Positions 37,260 to 45,517 of a stretch of DNA of 64,000 nt are shown here, piece by piece. The first letter of the stretch is position 1; the number at the start of each line of letters is the position of its first letter. The DNA is from Methylocystis silviterrae (lineage in GTDB: Bacteria; Pseudomonadota; Alphaproteobacteria; Rhizobiales; Beijerinckiaceae): positions 62,001 to 126,000 of the forward strand of contig NZ_JABVWW010000002.1 in the NCBI RefSeq assembly GCF_013350005.1, in the 5' to 3' direction. Made by a program: the position numbers and the translations under genes. Below the pieces are notes generated by a model. That model was given only the letters and a program-made list of their open reading frames with translations. It searched no databases and had not been told where the DNA came from.

Positions 37260-37758
37260 AGGAAACTCCGAAGAAGCGGCGATTGGACGCGAGCGCACGT
37301 GAGAGCGAAACCTCGGGCGATCTGACTTGTTCCCCGGGCAGGAAAAATTCTCTCTGGAAGCGCAGAGCGTCGAAGACGTTTGACACGAGGACGGGCCAGC
37401 CCATGGAAAACTCGCAAGTGTTTCCACTGCCGACGCAGCTCAAACCAAATGACGCTGAGCGGCGAGATGTGTGCCGTAAAGAACATTTGCGCAAGAAGCG
37501 CCAGCCCGTCCGGTGTGCTCGTTGGACCGCGCCAAGCGTAATCTTCGCGCGTGATCGCGCGAGAAGGATTTTAGCAATAAGGGCTGTCGCTTAAGCGCAT
37601 CGGCGCCACATAGGACGGAGTGTCCGCCATCAAGCGCACGCCGACCGCCGGCTCTCGTCTGGTTACAGCAGGCGCGATCATCATGTCTCCGGTCTCAACG
37701 CGATAGCTCGCTGCCTGTGTAAGGACGAAACGCGGCGACAGAGGATGGAGAACCGGGA
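37260..37758. other. Gap of about 500 bases between katE and the HAD gene
   Basis: Both flanking genes point away, so promoters of both must lie here. Several short frames cross it, for example a minus-strand one reading [20 protein letters not shown], which has a protein-like look but no recognisable family and no good ribosome binding site. I see no convincing gene; a decayed one is possible. Confidence 0.4.
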
Positions 37759-38679
37759 ATGGCGCTTAGGGAGCAGATCGACGAGGAGCTCAGGGCGTTT
37801 TTGGCGGAGACCAATTTCACCGGAGCCGGCGCGCTCATAACCGACCTTGACGGAACTGCGGTGCATGAGTTTGAAGGCCGCATCGTCATTCCTGATCCGG
37901 TCGCCTGCGGCTTGAAGCGCCTCAATGATCTTGGCCGCCCCATTGTGCTGAACACGCTACGATTTCCGCTGAACGTCATCCGCACCTTCGGGCGCGAGTG
38001 GTATGCGATCACCAATGCGCCCTTGCCGCTCGTCTCGCTCAACGGCGGCGTCGTCGGCTATCTCAGAGAAGATGCGGCAGGAGACATCATCTTCGAGGAA
38101 CTCGATGCTTTTCCGCTTGAGCCGCTGGAAATCGACGAGGTGCTGACCGGCGTGCGCGGGCTGCTTGAGAATGGCGTCGATGAGCTTCTTGTCTTCTACT
38201 ACACGCGCGACTGGACGCTTGGCGAGACGATCTGGACGCCTGTCAGAGAGAAGATCCCCCATCTTCGCGCGAAATACGCCAGCGCGTCGTCAATCGTCTG
38301 CCTCCCGATGGATGATCTTCGCGAGTCCTTGATGGCCCAGGACATCTGCATGATGTTTCTGCTCGTCGAAGCCCCGCAGGATCGCCTGATGGCCTATCAG
38401 CACGTCAAGCGCTCGAATTTCGCGACGCGCAAGGGTGTCGACAAATTGTTCGGCGTGCGCGCCATCGCGGAGCGGCTCGGCGTCGACCTGCAGGCCTCTG
38501 TCGGCTGCGGCGACACGCAGATGGATTCATTTCTTTCCGGCGTCGGCCTTGCCGTCCATGTCGGGTCGCGCGATCTGGAATATAAAGGCCTGCTGCGGAC
38601 GGTGAAGATTGAAAGCTCCCAGGAGCTTGGCGAACTGCTGTTTCGCCTTGGCGGCCTGCAGAGCGAGGCGCTGCAATGA
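37759..38679 (+). CDS. HAD-superfamily (type IIB-like) phosphatase
   Basis: 306 residues. HAD motifs in order: motif I ALITDLDGTAVHEFEG near residue 30, motif II LNTLRFPL, the lysine of motif III in NFATRKGVDKLFGVRAIAERLGVD, and motif IV VGCGDTQMDSFLSGVGLAVHVG. A cap domain lies between II and III, as in Cof/sucrose- and mannosyl-phosphate phosphatases. The next gene, a phosphotransferase, overlaps it by four bases, so a phosphatase-kinase couple on a small metabolite is likely. Substrate unknown. Confidence 0.85.
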   Translation: MALREQIDEELRAFLAETNFTGAGALITDLDGTAVHEFEGRIVIPDPVACGLKRLNDLGRPIVLNTLRFPLNVIRTFGREWYAITNAPLPLVSLNGGVVGYLREDAAGDIIFEELDAFPLEPLEIDEVLTGVRGLLENGVDELLVFYYTRDWTLGETIWTPVREKIPHLRAKYASASSIVCLPMDDLRESLMAQDICMMFLLVEAPQDRLMAYQHVKRSNFATRKGVDKLFGVRAIAERLGVDLQASVGCGDTQMDSFLSGVGLAVHVGSRDLEYKGLLRTVKIESSQELGELLFRLGGLQSEALQ

Positions 38680-39617
38680 CGGCTGCGCAAGAAGCGCCAA
38701 TCAATCCACGCAAGGCGCGATCCAATGCGGGCAAAATTATCGAGCATCACCTCGGGTCAAAACCAAAGCGCATCGTGGCGCGCGGCGGCGGCCTCACCAA
38801 TTTCGTGTTCGAGGTCCGTCATGCGGAAGGCGATTTCATCGTCCGCATGAACACAACGCCGGACAAGCTAAAGGATTATCTTAAAGAGCAATGGGCGATC
38901 GCCAAGGCCAGCGAGGCTGGCGTGCCGACCGCGAAAATTCTGGAGGTCGGCGCCGACATCATCGGCATGCCTTATATGGTGCTTCCGAAGGTTGAGGGGC
39001 AGGAGGCGACGCATCATCCCGAACGCCTCGCGATTCTGCGGGAGATGGGACGTCTGACCGCGCTGATCCACTCGGTGAAGACATCTGGCTTTGGCCAAAC
39101 CTTCGATTGGTCGGACAATACGCTCTCGCGCAAAGAGACCTGGAAGGAGTATCTGCACGGGGAATTGAAAATTGAAGCGCGCGTCGACCTGCTCGATGCG
39201 CGGGATATGTTGGACGCCGCCCAGCTTAAACGTCTGAAATCGGTCGTTCGCGACATGGAGCGCTGGGACCCGTCGCCCGTTCTCAACCACGGCGACATGC
39301 GGCTAAAGAACGTGGTCGCCGACGCCTCGGGGGCGATCACCGCCGTGATCGACTGGGAGTGCTGCGCCTCCAACGTTGCGCCTTACTGGGATCTTTCGAT
39401 GGCGCTTCATGATCTCTCGGTCGACGCCAAGCAGGAGTTTCTCATGGGCTATGGCCTGACGGAGGAGAAGATCCGCGAAATGGCGCCGATCATAAAGGCG
39501 ATCAACCTCATCAATTACGCGCCCTATGTGGAGCGGGCCGCTGCGGAAAAGGACAAAGCTCGGCTTGAACAATATCGCACGCGCTTGTCTGGGGCGCTGG
39601 ATCTATATTCGCTTTGA
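38676..39617 (+). CDS. Aminoglycoside-phosphotransferase-fold small-molecule kinase
   Basis: 313 residues of the APH/choline kinase fold. IVARGGGLTNFVFEVRHAEGDFIVRMN forms the nucleotide-binding hairpin with the catalytic lysine replaced by context RMN, EATHHPERLAILREMGRLTALIHSV follows, and the Brenner motif LNHGDMRLKNVV and AVIDWECCASNVAPYWDLSMALHDL hold the catalytic and magnesium-binding aspartates. The family includes kinases for sugars, choline and amino alcohols. Translationally coupled to the HAD phosphatase upstream. There is no reason to call it an antibiotic-resistance enzyme. Confidence 0.82.
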   Translation: MTAAQEAPINPRKARSNAGKIIEHHLGSKPKRIVARGGGLTNFVFEVRHAEGDFIVRMNTTPDKLKDYLKEQWAIAKASEAGVPTAKILEVGADIIGMPYMVLPKVEGQEATHHPERLAILREMGRLTALIHSVKTSGFGQTFDWSDNTLSRKETWKEYLHGELKIEARVDLLDARDMLDAAQLKRLKSVVRDMERWDPSPVLNHGDMRLKNVVADASGAITAVIDWECCASNVAPYWDLSMALHDLSVDAKQEFLMGYGLTEEKIREMAPIIKAINLINYAPYVERAAAEKDKARLEQYRTRLSGALDLYSL

Positions 39618-39640
39618 CCGCATTCACCCTTTATCCAGTC

Positions 39641-39669
39641 GCCCTTTATAGCTCAGTGGTTGGAAAGCC
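39641..39669 (+). other. tRNA-like 5' fragment
   Basis: GCCCTTTATAGCTCAGTGG followed by TTGGAAAGCC looks like the acceptor strand, positions 8-9 and D-arm of a tRNA (compare xATAGCTCAGTxGGTAGAGC). No anticodon arm or T-arm follows, so it is a remnant or an integration scar and not a functional tRNA. Confidence 0.45.
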
Positions 39670-39744
39670 TGGAACCGTGCTGGCGCGCGTAATATCCTGA
39701 GACGCCGCGACGACCGCCGGTTCGCAAAGACGTGAGAGGGAAAC

Positions 39745-40260
39745 ATGTTCGATAAATTTGTCCTCGCCTTAGTTTCAATCGCCCTCATGACGGGCTTCGC
39801 AAGCGCGGAGGAGCGAACCGCCGATGTCGTCGACAACAAAGGGAAGGGGATAGGGTCCATCGAGGTCAGACAGGGTCCGCATGGAGTCGTTCTTCGTGTC
39901 ATGCTGCGGCCGGGCGCGCTCGCGCCGGGCTGGCACGGCGTCCATCTGCACGAAATTGGCGATTGCTCCGACATCGAGAAATTCATGCACTCGAAGGGTC
40001 ATATAAATCCGTCAAATGCCGAGCATGGGTTCCTCAATCCCAAGGGGCCGCACCCGGCGGATCTGCCGAATGTCTATGCATATTCCGATGGCTCCGCGCA
40101 GGCGGAAATGTTCGTCGACGGCTTGTCCTTGAGCGGGGGTAAGATCAATCTCCTTGACGCAGATGGGTCGGCGGTCGTGGTGCATACGAGCCCTGACGAC
40201 CACATGTCGCAGCCGATTGGCGGCGCCGGCGCGCGCGTCGCCTGCGCTGTGTTGAAGTAG
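39745..40260 (+). CDS. sodC: Periplasmic Cu/Zn superoxide dismutase
   Basis: 171 residues. A signal peptide (MFDKFVLALVSIALMTGFASA) precedes the SOD_Cu domain. Metal ligands are present: GWHGVHLHEIGDC (copper His pair and disulfide Cys), the SKGHINPSNAEHGFLNPKGPHPADLPN loop (zinc His and Asp), and VVVHTSPDDHMSQPIGGAGARVACAV (last copper His, conserved Arg and second Cys). It removes superoxide in the periplasm. It lies just outside the left end of the putative tRNA-Ser island. Confidence 0.93.
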   Translation: MFDKFVLALVSIALMTGFASAEERTADVVDNKGKGIGSIEVRQGPHGVVLRVMLRPGALAPGWHGVHLHEIGDCSDIEKFMHSKGHINPSNAEHGFLNPKGPHPADLPNVYAYSDGSAQAEMFVDGLSLSGGKINLLDADGSAVVVHTSPDDHMSQPIGGAGARVACAVLK

Positions 40261-40277
40261 CGTCGGCGCGACGCGCG

Positions 40278-40291
40278 TGGCGGAAGGGGTG
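40278..40291. repeat. 14-nt direct repeat of the tRNA-Ser 3' end (putative att site)
   Basis: TGGCGGAAGGGGTG here is identical to 47077-47090, the last 14 bases of the tRNA-Ser gene including CCA (read on the minus strand), in the same orientation. The 6.8 kb between the copies holds accessory genes. This is the pattern left by tRNA-targeted integration. Confidence 0.5.
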
Positions 40292-40379
40292 TGCCGTCCC
40301 GGCCCGGCCCAGGTTCGTCTCACAAGATTGCGCTGGGCCGATACGCCGAACGCGCCATCAGAATTGATGGTGCAGGCCA

Positions 40380-41180
40380 CTAGCGCCGCGCAGAATCCGG
40401 CTTGGCCATCCTGCGATGCTGTTTGGCGAGGAAGGTCGCGGGCATGGCGTGTATGAAGGTCGCGGAAATCTTGTTCCTCCATCCGCTTACGACGTGCGCC
40501 TGGCCCTGCATCATCGCGTCGAAGCCGTCGCGCGCGACGTCAGCCGCATTCGCCTTCCTGGCCTGCCCGACGCGGGTATCCAGCATGTCGGCGCGGCGAA
40601 AAAAGTCCGTCTCGGTCACGCCCGGCATAAGCAAGGAAACCGTAACGGTGGTGTCCTTCAGTTCGTTCCTCAGCGCGAAAGCGAAATTCTCGAGAAACGC
40701 TTTGGCGCCATTGTAAACGGCCTGGAAGGTTCCCGGCACCATGCCGGCGATTGAGCCAACGATGAGAATGCGCCCAGAGTTTCGGTTTCGCATGTCGCGG
40801 CCAAATTTTTGGATCGCATAGACTGTTCCGGTGATGTTGGTGTCGATGACATCACGAACCTTTTGAAAGTCTTGATCGAGGAAGGCGTTGCCCAGTCCAA
40901 TGCCCGCGTTGGCGATGAGGACGTCAACGGGCCGGCCGAATTGCTGAGCTGCGTCATAAAGCCGATCGACGCCTTCGATCGTCGAAAGATCAGCTTCAAT
41001 CGCGACAACCCTAGCGCCTCGCGCTGCGAGACTTGCGGCGGCGTCATATATGCGCGCCTTGTTGGATGCGATTGCGACATCAAAGTTATTGACGACGCAA
41101 ACTTGCGCCAGCTCGAATCCGATGCCGACTGAAGCGCCGGTGACGACCGCAAGCGGACGGCCGTTGGAAGTATGATCCAT
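40380..41180 (-). CDS. Short-chain dehydrogenase/reductase
   Basis: 266 residues, classical SDR: AVVTGASVGIGFELAQ (TGxxxGIG cofactor site), VVAIEADLST, DVLIANAGIGLGNAF (NAG), the catalytic Ser in RILIVGSIAGMVPGT, YNGAKAF (YxxxK with Lys) and LLMPGVTETDFF. It oxidises or reduces an unknown substrate with NAD(P). AAAGGAG sits seven bases before the ATG at 41180. It is the leftmost gene of the putative island and is divergent from copC. The last 20 residues are basic (AKQHRRMAKPDSARR). Confidence 0.9.
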   Translation of the reverse strand: MDHTSNGRPLAVVTGASVGIGFELAQVCVVNNFDVAIASNKARIYDAAASLAARGARVVAIEADLSTIEGVDRLYDAAQQFGRPVDVLIANAGIGLGNAFLDQDFQKVRDVIDTNITGTVYAIQKFGRDMRNRNSGRILIVGSIAGMVPGTFQAVYNGAKAFLENFAFALRNELKDTTVTVSLLMPGVTETDFFRRADMLDTRVGQARKANAADVARDGFDAMMQGQAHVVSGWRNKISATFIHAMPATFLAKQHRRMAKPDSARR

Positions 41181-41499
41181 GACGCTCTCCTTTAGGGGAT
41201 ACATACAACCTGTTTCTGAACTGGCTCCCCCGTCGACATCGACAATAGGCGCGCGCACTTTTCCTTTCGTTCGTTCGTCATCAAGCTTGCTCTAAGGCGA
41301 CGACAAATGTCCGCATCAACGCATCGACAACGAGAGCGAGCAGGCGAACGACCTGCAGGGTGGGGCGCGCTTTCGGCGACAAATGCTCGAAGGGACAGCG
41401 CAACAAACATCGGCGATGCTCCGCTTGCCGGTATACGCGCGCGACTTAGATGCAATGACGTTGACGGCCGAAGGCGCTGGTTTTGAACTCGGGCTTACG

Positions 41500-41868
41500 A
41501 TGATCCTACGAAAAAAATTACCTTTTCTTCTGTCGCTTATCCTAGCGTTCGCGCTTGTGCGCGCTCCCTGCCTCGCGCATGCGGCTCTGATCTCGGCTTC
41601 GCCTCAGGATGGCGCAACGGTTCCAAGCGGAGAAGTCGTCATTCAGCTTCGGTTCAATAGCCGCATCGACTCGAAGCTTTCGCGTCTCACGCTTCTCAAG
41701 GCGGCAGATCAAAGCGTCGTTCAGCCTCTCGAAACGAGCCCCGTATCAGAGGGGCTAAAAGCGAGAGCGCCGGACTTGGGGGCGGGCGCGTATACGCTCG
41801 AGTGGCAAATCCTGAGCCTTGACGGCCACCTGACGCAAGGCAGGCTGAATTTTCGCGTGGAACGCTGA
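41500..41868 (+). CDS. copC: CopC-family periplasmic copper-binding protein
   Basis: 122 residues. A signal peptide (RKKLPFLLSLILAFALVRAPCLAHA) leads to the CopC beta-barrel: ALISASPQDGATVPSGEVVIQLRFNSRIDSKLSRLTLL and GAYTLEWQILSLDGHLTQGRLNFRV. The mature N-terminus follows a His in AHA, and DGH supplies another ligand position; these correspond to the Cu(II) site of the family. The ATG at 41500 is chosen as the start of the signal peptide. copD follows after two bases. The 319-base gap upstream (41181-41499) carries no gene I can support. Confidence 0.85.
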   Translation: MILRKKLPFLLSLILAFALVRAPCLAHAALISASPQDGATVPSGEVVIQLRFNSRIDSKLSRLTLLKAADQSVVQPLETSPVSEGLKARAPDLGAGAYTLEWQILSLDGHLTQGRLNFRVER

Positions 41869-41870
41869 TT

Positions 41871-43487
41871 ATGCAATCCTTCATCGCGTTGTACGGTTTC
41901 TTGGACCTCGTGCTGCGCGCATATCTCCTCGCAACGCAATCGATCGTCGTGGGCGGCGTAGCGTTTCTTACGTTCGTTCTGTCTCCCCTTGACGGGAGGC
42001 TAGACGTCGAGGAGGCGCCAATTGCACGACGTTGCCTTCGCATTCTTTTTTGGAGCTGCTGTGCTTCGGTCTTCGGCGAGATCGTCGCCGTGGGCGTGCT
42101 GACTGCGATGCTCGTTGGAACGTTGCAGGTGGATTTTGCGGTCGCAGCCAGCGCCGACGCCGTCGTCAGTCATTTCATCGCCATGATTCTGTCGGGCGCG
42201 CTGGCGCTTTACGCCCGCCTCGACGCCCGCAGCTTTTTCATGTGGAGGGGGGGCGCCGTTGCTTTAGCGTTGCTGCTGGTTTGTGCGCATGTGGGCGTGA
42301 CGCATGCGGCGAGCCGCCCCGTCGCCTCTGCGTTGCTGGTGACGACCGAGATTGTGCATGTGCTTGCAGCGGCGATCTGGATCGGCGGCATTCCGTTCTT
42401 TTTGGTCGCGCTCGGAATGACGAAGAGCGGCGAAGCGCGGCGATTGATCGCCTCCAAATTCTCGCGCAACGCCATGGGGGCGGTGGGAGCGTTGATTATT
42501 GCCGGCCTCTTGATGATGACGCGCCACACTCCTGATCTCAGCGCATTGTATGAAACGAATTACGGAATGCTGCTCACCACCAAAATCGTGCTGCTGTTTG
42601 GCTTGCTTTGCTTTGCCGCCGCTAATCTTTCGACAACGCGCAAGCTTTGGCGGGCTTCTTCCGCTCCTATCAGAAGATTATTGCGTTTCGCTGAGGTGGA
42701 GGTGGGACTGGGCCTCGTTACGCTGTTTTGCGCCGCCGCTCTTGCGTCAGCCTCGCTCCCAATCGAAGGCGGCGCGGAGCGCACGAGTTTGTCTGAGATC
42801 ACGGCTCGCTTCGCACCGCGTTGGCCGAGTTTCCATAGTCCAGCGTATGCCGAGTTGTCTGCTGCGCAATCCGTCTCCAGCGTAGCCGAACCGGGAACGT
42901 CCAGCCCACTCAGCCCGGCGGACATTGCCTGGGCGGAGATGAATCATCATTTGGCGGGAGTTTTTGTTGTCCTCGTGGGCGTTTTCGCCTTGCTTGAGCG
43001 CCATCGGCGAACTGCGCCGATGATGCGTCATTGGCCTCTGCTATTTTTATTGCTTGGCGGCGTTCTGGTGATTCGCGCGGATGAAACCGCATGGCCCCTC
43101 GGACCCATAGGGTTCTTTGAAAGTCTTCGCGACCCTCAGATCGTCCAACACAAAGTTATTACGCTCCTCATTGCGACCTTTGCGATATTCGAATGGCAGG
43201 TTCGACGAGGCCGCTTCAAGTCCGACTGGCCAGCCTTCGTCTTCCCGATAACAACCGGCGCGGCGGCAGCGTTTCTATTGACGCACTATGGACACACGGA
43301 AGGCGCAGACGAGGTTCTGATCGCGATCAGTCATACACCTATCGCCTTGCTCGGGGTTGTCTCCGCAAGTGCGCGCTGGCTGGAAATACGTTTATCGGAC
43401 ACCTTCGCGGGTCGAATAGGTGGTTATGTCTGGCCCGTCGCATTCATGCTATCGGGCTTCTTGCTGCTGCTCTACCGAGAACAGTGA
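41871..43487 (+). CDS. copD: CopD-family copper-resistance membrane protein
   Basis: 538 residues with about twelve membrane helices. The family core lies near residues 155-300: TTEIVHVLAAAIWIGGIPFFLVAL (HxxAAxxWxGG), KFSRNAMGAVGALIIAGLLM and TNYGMLLTTKIVLLFGLLCFAAANL. A second membrane half follows (HHLAGVFVVLVGVFALLERHRR to the end), longer than classical 310-residue CopD and ending in SGFLLLLYREQ. CopC and CopD together take copper from the periplasm across the inner membrane. Copper genes of this kind are common in methanotrophs, but they also occur widely elsewhere. Confidence 0.88.
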   Translation: MQSFIALYGFLDLVLRAYLLATQSIVVGGVAFLTFVLSPLDGRLDVEEAPIARRCLRILFWSCCASVFGEIVAVGVLTAMLVGTLQVDFAVAASADAVVSHFIAMILSGALALYARLDARSFFMWRGGAVALALLLVCAHVGVTHAASRPVASALLVTTEIVHVLAAAIWIGGIPFFLVALGMTKSGEARRLIASKFSRNAMGAVGALIIAGLLMMTRHTPDLSALYETNYGMLLTTKIVLLFGLLCFAAANLSTTRKLWRASSAPIRRLLRFAEVEVGLGLVTLFCAAALASASLPIEGGAERTSLSEITARFAPRWPSFHSPAYAELSAAQSVSSVAEPGTSSPLSPADIAWAEMNHHLAGVFVVLVGVFALLERHRRTAPMMRHWPLLFLLLGGVLVIRADETAWPLGPIGFFESLRDPQIVQHKVITLLIATFAIFEWQVRRGRFKSDWPAFVFPITTGAAAAFLLTHYGHTEGADEVLIAISHTPIALLGVVSASARWLEIRLSDTFAGRIGGYVWPVAFMLSGFLLLLYREQ

Positions 43488-43839
43488 CTGGTAGCAGGAT
43501 GCATCCTAAGAAGCCGACGCACCCAAAAAATACTTAAATGCAATTGTTACGCAATAAAAGTGGCGGGCCACGCCCCACGATGATGAGCACTATGCCTACG
43601 CTGTGGCGCAATGCTCAAATCCTGGAGGATCTGTGCGGGCTGAGTAGCGGCAGGTAGTCACCCTTACCGTGGTTGATCAGTTTGGTGCGCGATTCTTTCG
43701 TGCCTATTCGTCGCGATCGACACGTGACAGACGTGCATCGACGCGTTCAGTTTCTTGTTCGAACTGAGTGGCGGTTGACGCGTAATTTGGGTTGGATTTG
43801 CATAAGTCTGATGCTGGCGGAGGGTTTGGCCGCCCCGGC
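43488..43839. other. Non-coding gap after copD
   Basis: About 350 bases, less GC-rich than the surroundings, with no frame showing a recognisable protein. GTGGCGGGCCACGCC near 43560 could form a weak hairpin that ends copCD transcription. Otherwise I see nothing in it. Confidence 0.4.
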
Positions 43840-44322
43840 ATGCGCAAGGCGCTCGCCGACGCCGTGGAGGCCTTCTTGAACCTATTGGACCAGATCGACG
43901 GCGACGCCGATCGTGAGGCAGACAACCCACCCGAAGACGACGCGCCCTGCGAAGACGTGGGCGACGATGAGCCAAGCCTCGGGAGTGCGGGGAGCACTGC
44001 GCTCAGCTGGTCGTACAGCCAGATCGGCTGGGCCCAGGGCGCCGACGACGACCGGGAAGACGAAAGCGAGCTGCTTGAGCCGGTCGGCGACGAAGAACCA
44101 GCGTTCGGCGCGACGACGGCGATGAACCAAGAGCACGGCTGGCGATGGTCGCCTTTCGAAAGCACCGAGGAAGGCGAGCCTTCCCTGGGCTGGACCGGCC
44201 ATGGGCGCGGCCATCCCGAAATGGCGCTGCGCGGCTATGCCGACGATCGGGAGGAGGATAACGATCTCGAATGGAGTATTGGCCCGGGCGACTTGGAGTT
44301 TGATTGGACTGATTACCTCTGA
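43840..44322 (+). CDS. Acidic protein with repeated D-E-P-(S/A)-(L/F)-G motifs
   Basis: 160 residues, very rich in Asp, Glu, Gly and Trp. It opens with a short helix (MRKALADAVEAFLNLLDQIDGDADREADN), then three related blocks: VGDDEPSLGSAGS, VGDEEPAFGATTAM and EEGEPSLGWTGHG, and ends DLEWSIGPGDLEFDWTDYL. Related-looking proteins with EPSLG blocks occur in alphaproteobacterial accessory regions, function unknown. The ATG at 43840 is the first good start; an upstream TTG at 43792 is possible. The composition suggests a disordered, DNA-mimic-like polypeptide, which is inference only. Confidence 0.6.
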   Translation: MRKALADAVEAFLNLLDQIDGDADREADNPPEDDAPCEDVGDDEPSLGSAGSTALSWSYSQIGWAQGADDDREDESELLEPVGDEEPAFGATTAMNQEHGWRWSPFESTEEGEPSLGWTGHGRGHPEMALRGYADDREEDNDLEWSIGPGDLEFDWTDYL

Positions 44323-44448
44323 GAGCTTGGACCTTCGACACATCCAACGCCACAACTCGCCAGCTTCGCATTTAACGCATTCGGCTCGCGCGGTGTGCGG
44401 CGCGCGCCTCGCGGGCTCTCAACCATCTTACGGCGAGAACCAACACAC

Positions 44449-44475
44449 GAGGGTTGGCAAAGTTTGCCAACCCTC
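44449..44475. promoter_or_regulatory. Perfect 27-bp palindrome
   Basis: GAGGGTTGGCAAA and TTTGCCAACCCTC are perfect 13-base arms around one G. A one-base centre is unsuited to an RNA hairpin terminator and fits a dimeric protein site instead. It lies between the acidic-protein gene and a convergent membrane-protein gene. Confidence 0.6.
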
Positions 44476-44517
44476 ATTCGCCGATGACCAGGCAAAAAAT
44501 ACTGGCGAAGCGTCGTC

Positions 44518-44847
44518 TTAGAGCCGCCTTGTGCGCCTCATGAATGAACGCCCGAGAAGGCCAACGAGATAGCCGCCGATCGTGATCGCGAAATAGACGA
44601 CGATCACGAAAGCCCAGCGGTCGCTCGCAGAGGCTACCCTGCGGAATGTCTCGGTCAGATAAGTGAGATCAATGAAACCGTTCGCGAAGAATCCGCTAGC
44701 GATGGCGAGCGCGGGGACTATCCACCAGGGAGCCCTGAAATAGCCGAGGAGAGCCGCGAGCAGAAAGACGATTAAACCGAAAATGTGCAAGAATTCTAGG
44801 AAAATCGCTTGGGAAAGCAAGCCGATGAATCGGATCAGCCAAAGCAT
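44518..44847 (-). CDS. Small membrane protein, unknown function
   Basis: 109 residues with three or four hydrophobic segments (AIFLEFLHIFGLIVFLLAALLGYF, PWWIVPALAIASGFFANGF, WAFVIVVYFAITIGGYLVGLLG) and a basic end (RSFMRRTRRL). I do not recognise the family. It is likely an inner-membrane protein with a cytoplasmic tail. It sits alone in the putative island, and the stretch before its start holds the two palindromes at 44996 and 45055, which could control it. Confidence 0.55.
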   Translation of the reverse strand: MLWLIRFIGLLSQAIFLEFLHIFGLIVFLLAALLGYFRAPWWIVPALAIASGFFANGFIDLTYLTETFRRVASASDRWAFVIVVYFAITIGGYLVGLLGRSFMRRTRRL

Positions 44848-44995
44848 CTGACGCCTCTCTGCGCAAGCTCAGACCATTGTCTTATCTGAATTCGACCGCA
44901 GCAACTATATGGTTCGCCCGCTGCGAAGCGCGGAGGTCTCGGCCGGCCGCTTAGGCGGGCTGGGCGCGTGACGCGCGCCGCTTCCATCGTGGGGT

Positions 44996-45010
44996 GTAGA
45001 CGTTGTCTAC
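44996..45010. promoter_or_regulatory. Inverted repeat GTAGAC-gtt-GTCTAC
   Basis: Perfect six-base arms with a three-base centre. It lies 45 bases from a second, longer inverted repeat, both upstream of the small membrane protein gene. Candidate operator. Confidence 0.4.
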
Positions 45011-45054
45011 AGTTCGGACACCTGTCGGCCACTTGGAAGGCACTGTTTCCATGG

Positions 45055-45084
45055 GGTGTTGACAGTGTTGCCAGTGTCAACACC
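45055..45084. promoter_or_regulatory. Inverted repeat GGTGTTGACA-N10-TGTCAACACC
   Basis: Perfect ten-base arms separated by GTGTTGCCAG, which itself half-repeats the arm (GTGTTGxCA). The TTGACA inside one arm also equals a consensus -35 box. Probable protein-binding site, or a hairpin in a transcript. Confidence 0.45.
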
Positions 45085-45160
45085 ATTTAGCCCATTGCAC
45101 CTAGACGCCCCCGGACCCCCGCCTTACCCGTATAGGTTGTGTACAGGAAGGACCCGCTGA

Positions 45161-45439
45161 ACGCTGCTCGCCTCGATTTCTCTTTACGCCAAGCAGGCAA
45201 ACGATGAAGAGTTGATGCGCCCAGCGACGCGCATTCGCGACCGCGCCATCCGCAGATGCGGCGAGTTGCTCAAGCAGATCGAGCCAGCGAAGAACCAATA
45301 TGATGCAACTGCTAGGGCCGTCACCGGCCATAGCAGCAGATACGATGCGGCGTCTCAAGCCGGGATGTCGCCACGCCAAGCGAAGCAGGCAATCCGCGTC
45401 GCCAATGTTCCAGCGGAAGAATTCGAGCGCCTGGCGTGA
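45161..45439 (+). pseudogene. 5'-truncated remnant of a ParB-neighbour/phage-type DNA-modification accessory protein
   Basis: The frame is open from just after an in-frame TGA at 45158 and reads ASISLYAKQANDEEL, RIRDRAIRRCGELLKQIEP and MSPRQAKQAIRVANVPAEEFERLA. This follows the pattern of a phage- and island-associated family (Y-A-(R/K)-QANDxEL, RAxRRxGELLxxME, then a helix-turn-helix and (V/I)PxEEFE). The usual N-terminal third and the segment after the helix-turn-helix are missing and no good start exists, so it is a relic. It overlaps nothing and is divergent from the membrane gene. Confidence 0.6.
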
Positions 45440-45517
45440 GGCTGAAAAAAAGCCCGCGGCTTTCACGGCCGTGCGAGTGGCTAACGATCGTCTCTGTGAG
45501 AGGCGCCGCCCCGCCAA

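Noticed and set aside
37159-37494. Minus-strand frame reading [16 protein letters not shown] upstream of katE
   Set aside because: It looks partly protein-like but overlaps the katE start, lacks a ribosome binding site and matches no family that I know. Kept only as a note in the gap entry.
38676-39617. Aminoglycoside resistance gene
   Set aside because: The APH fold is shared by many metabolic kinases, and coupling to a HAD phosphatase points to metabolism.
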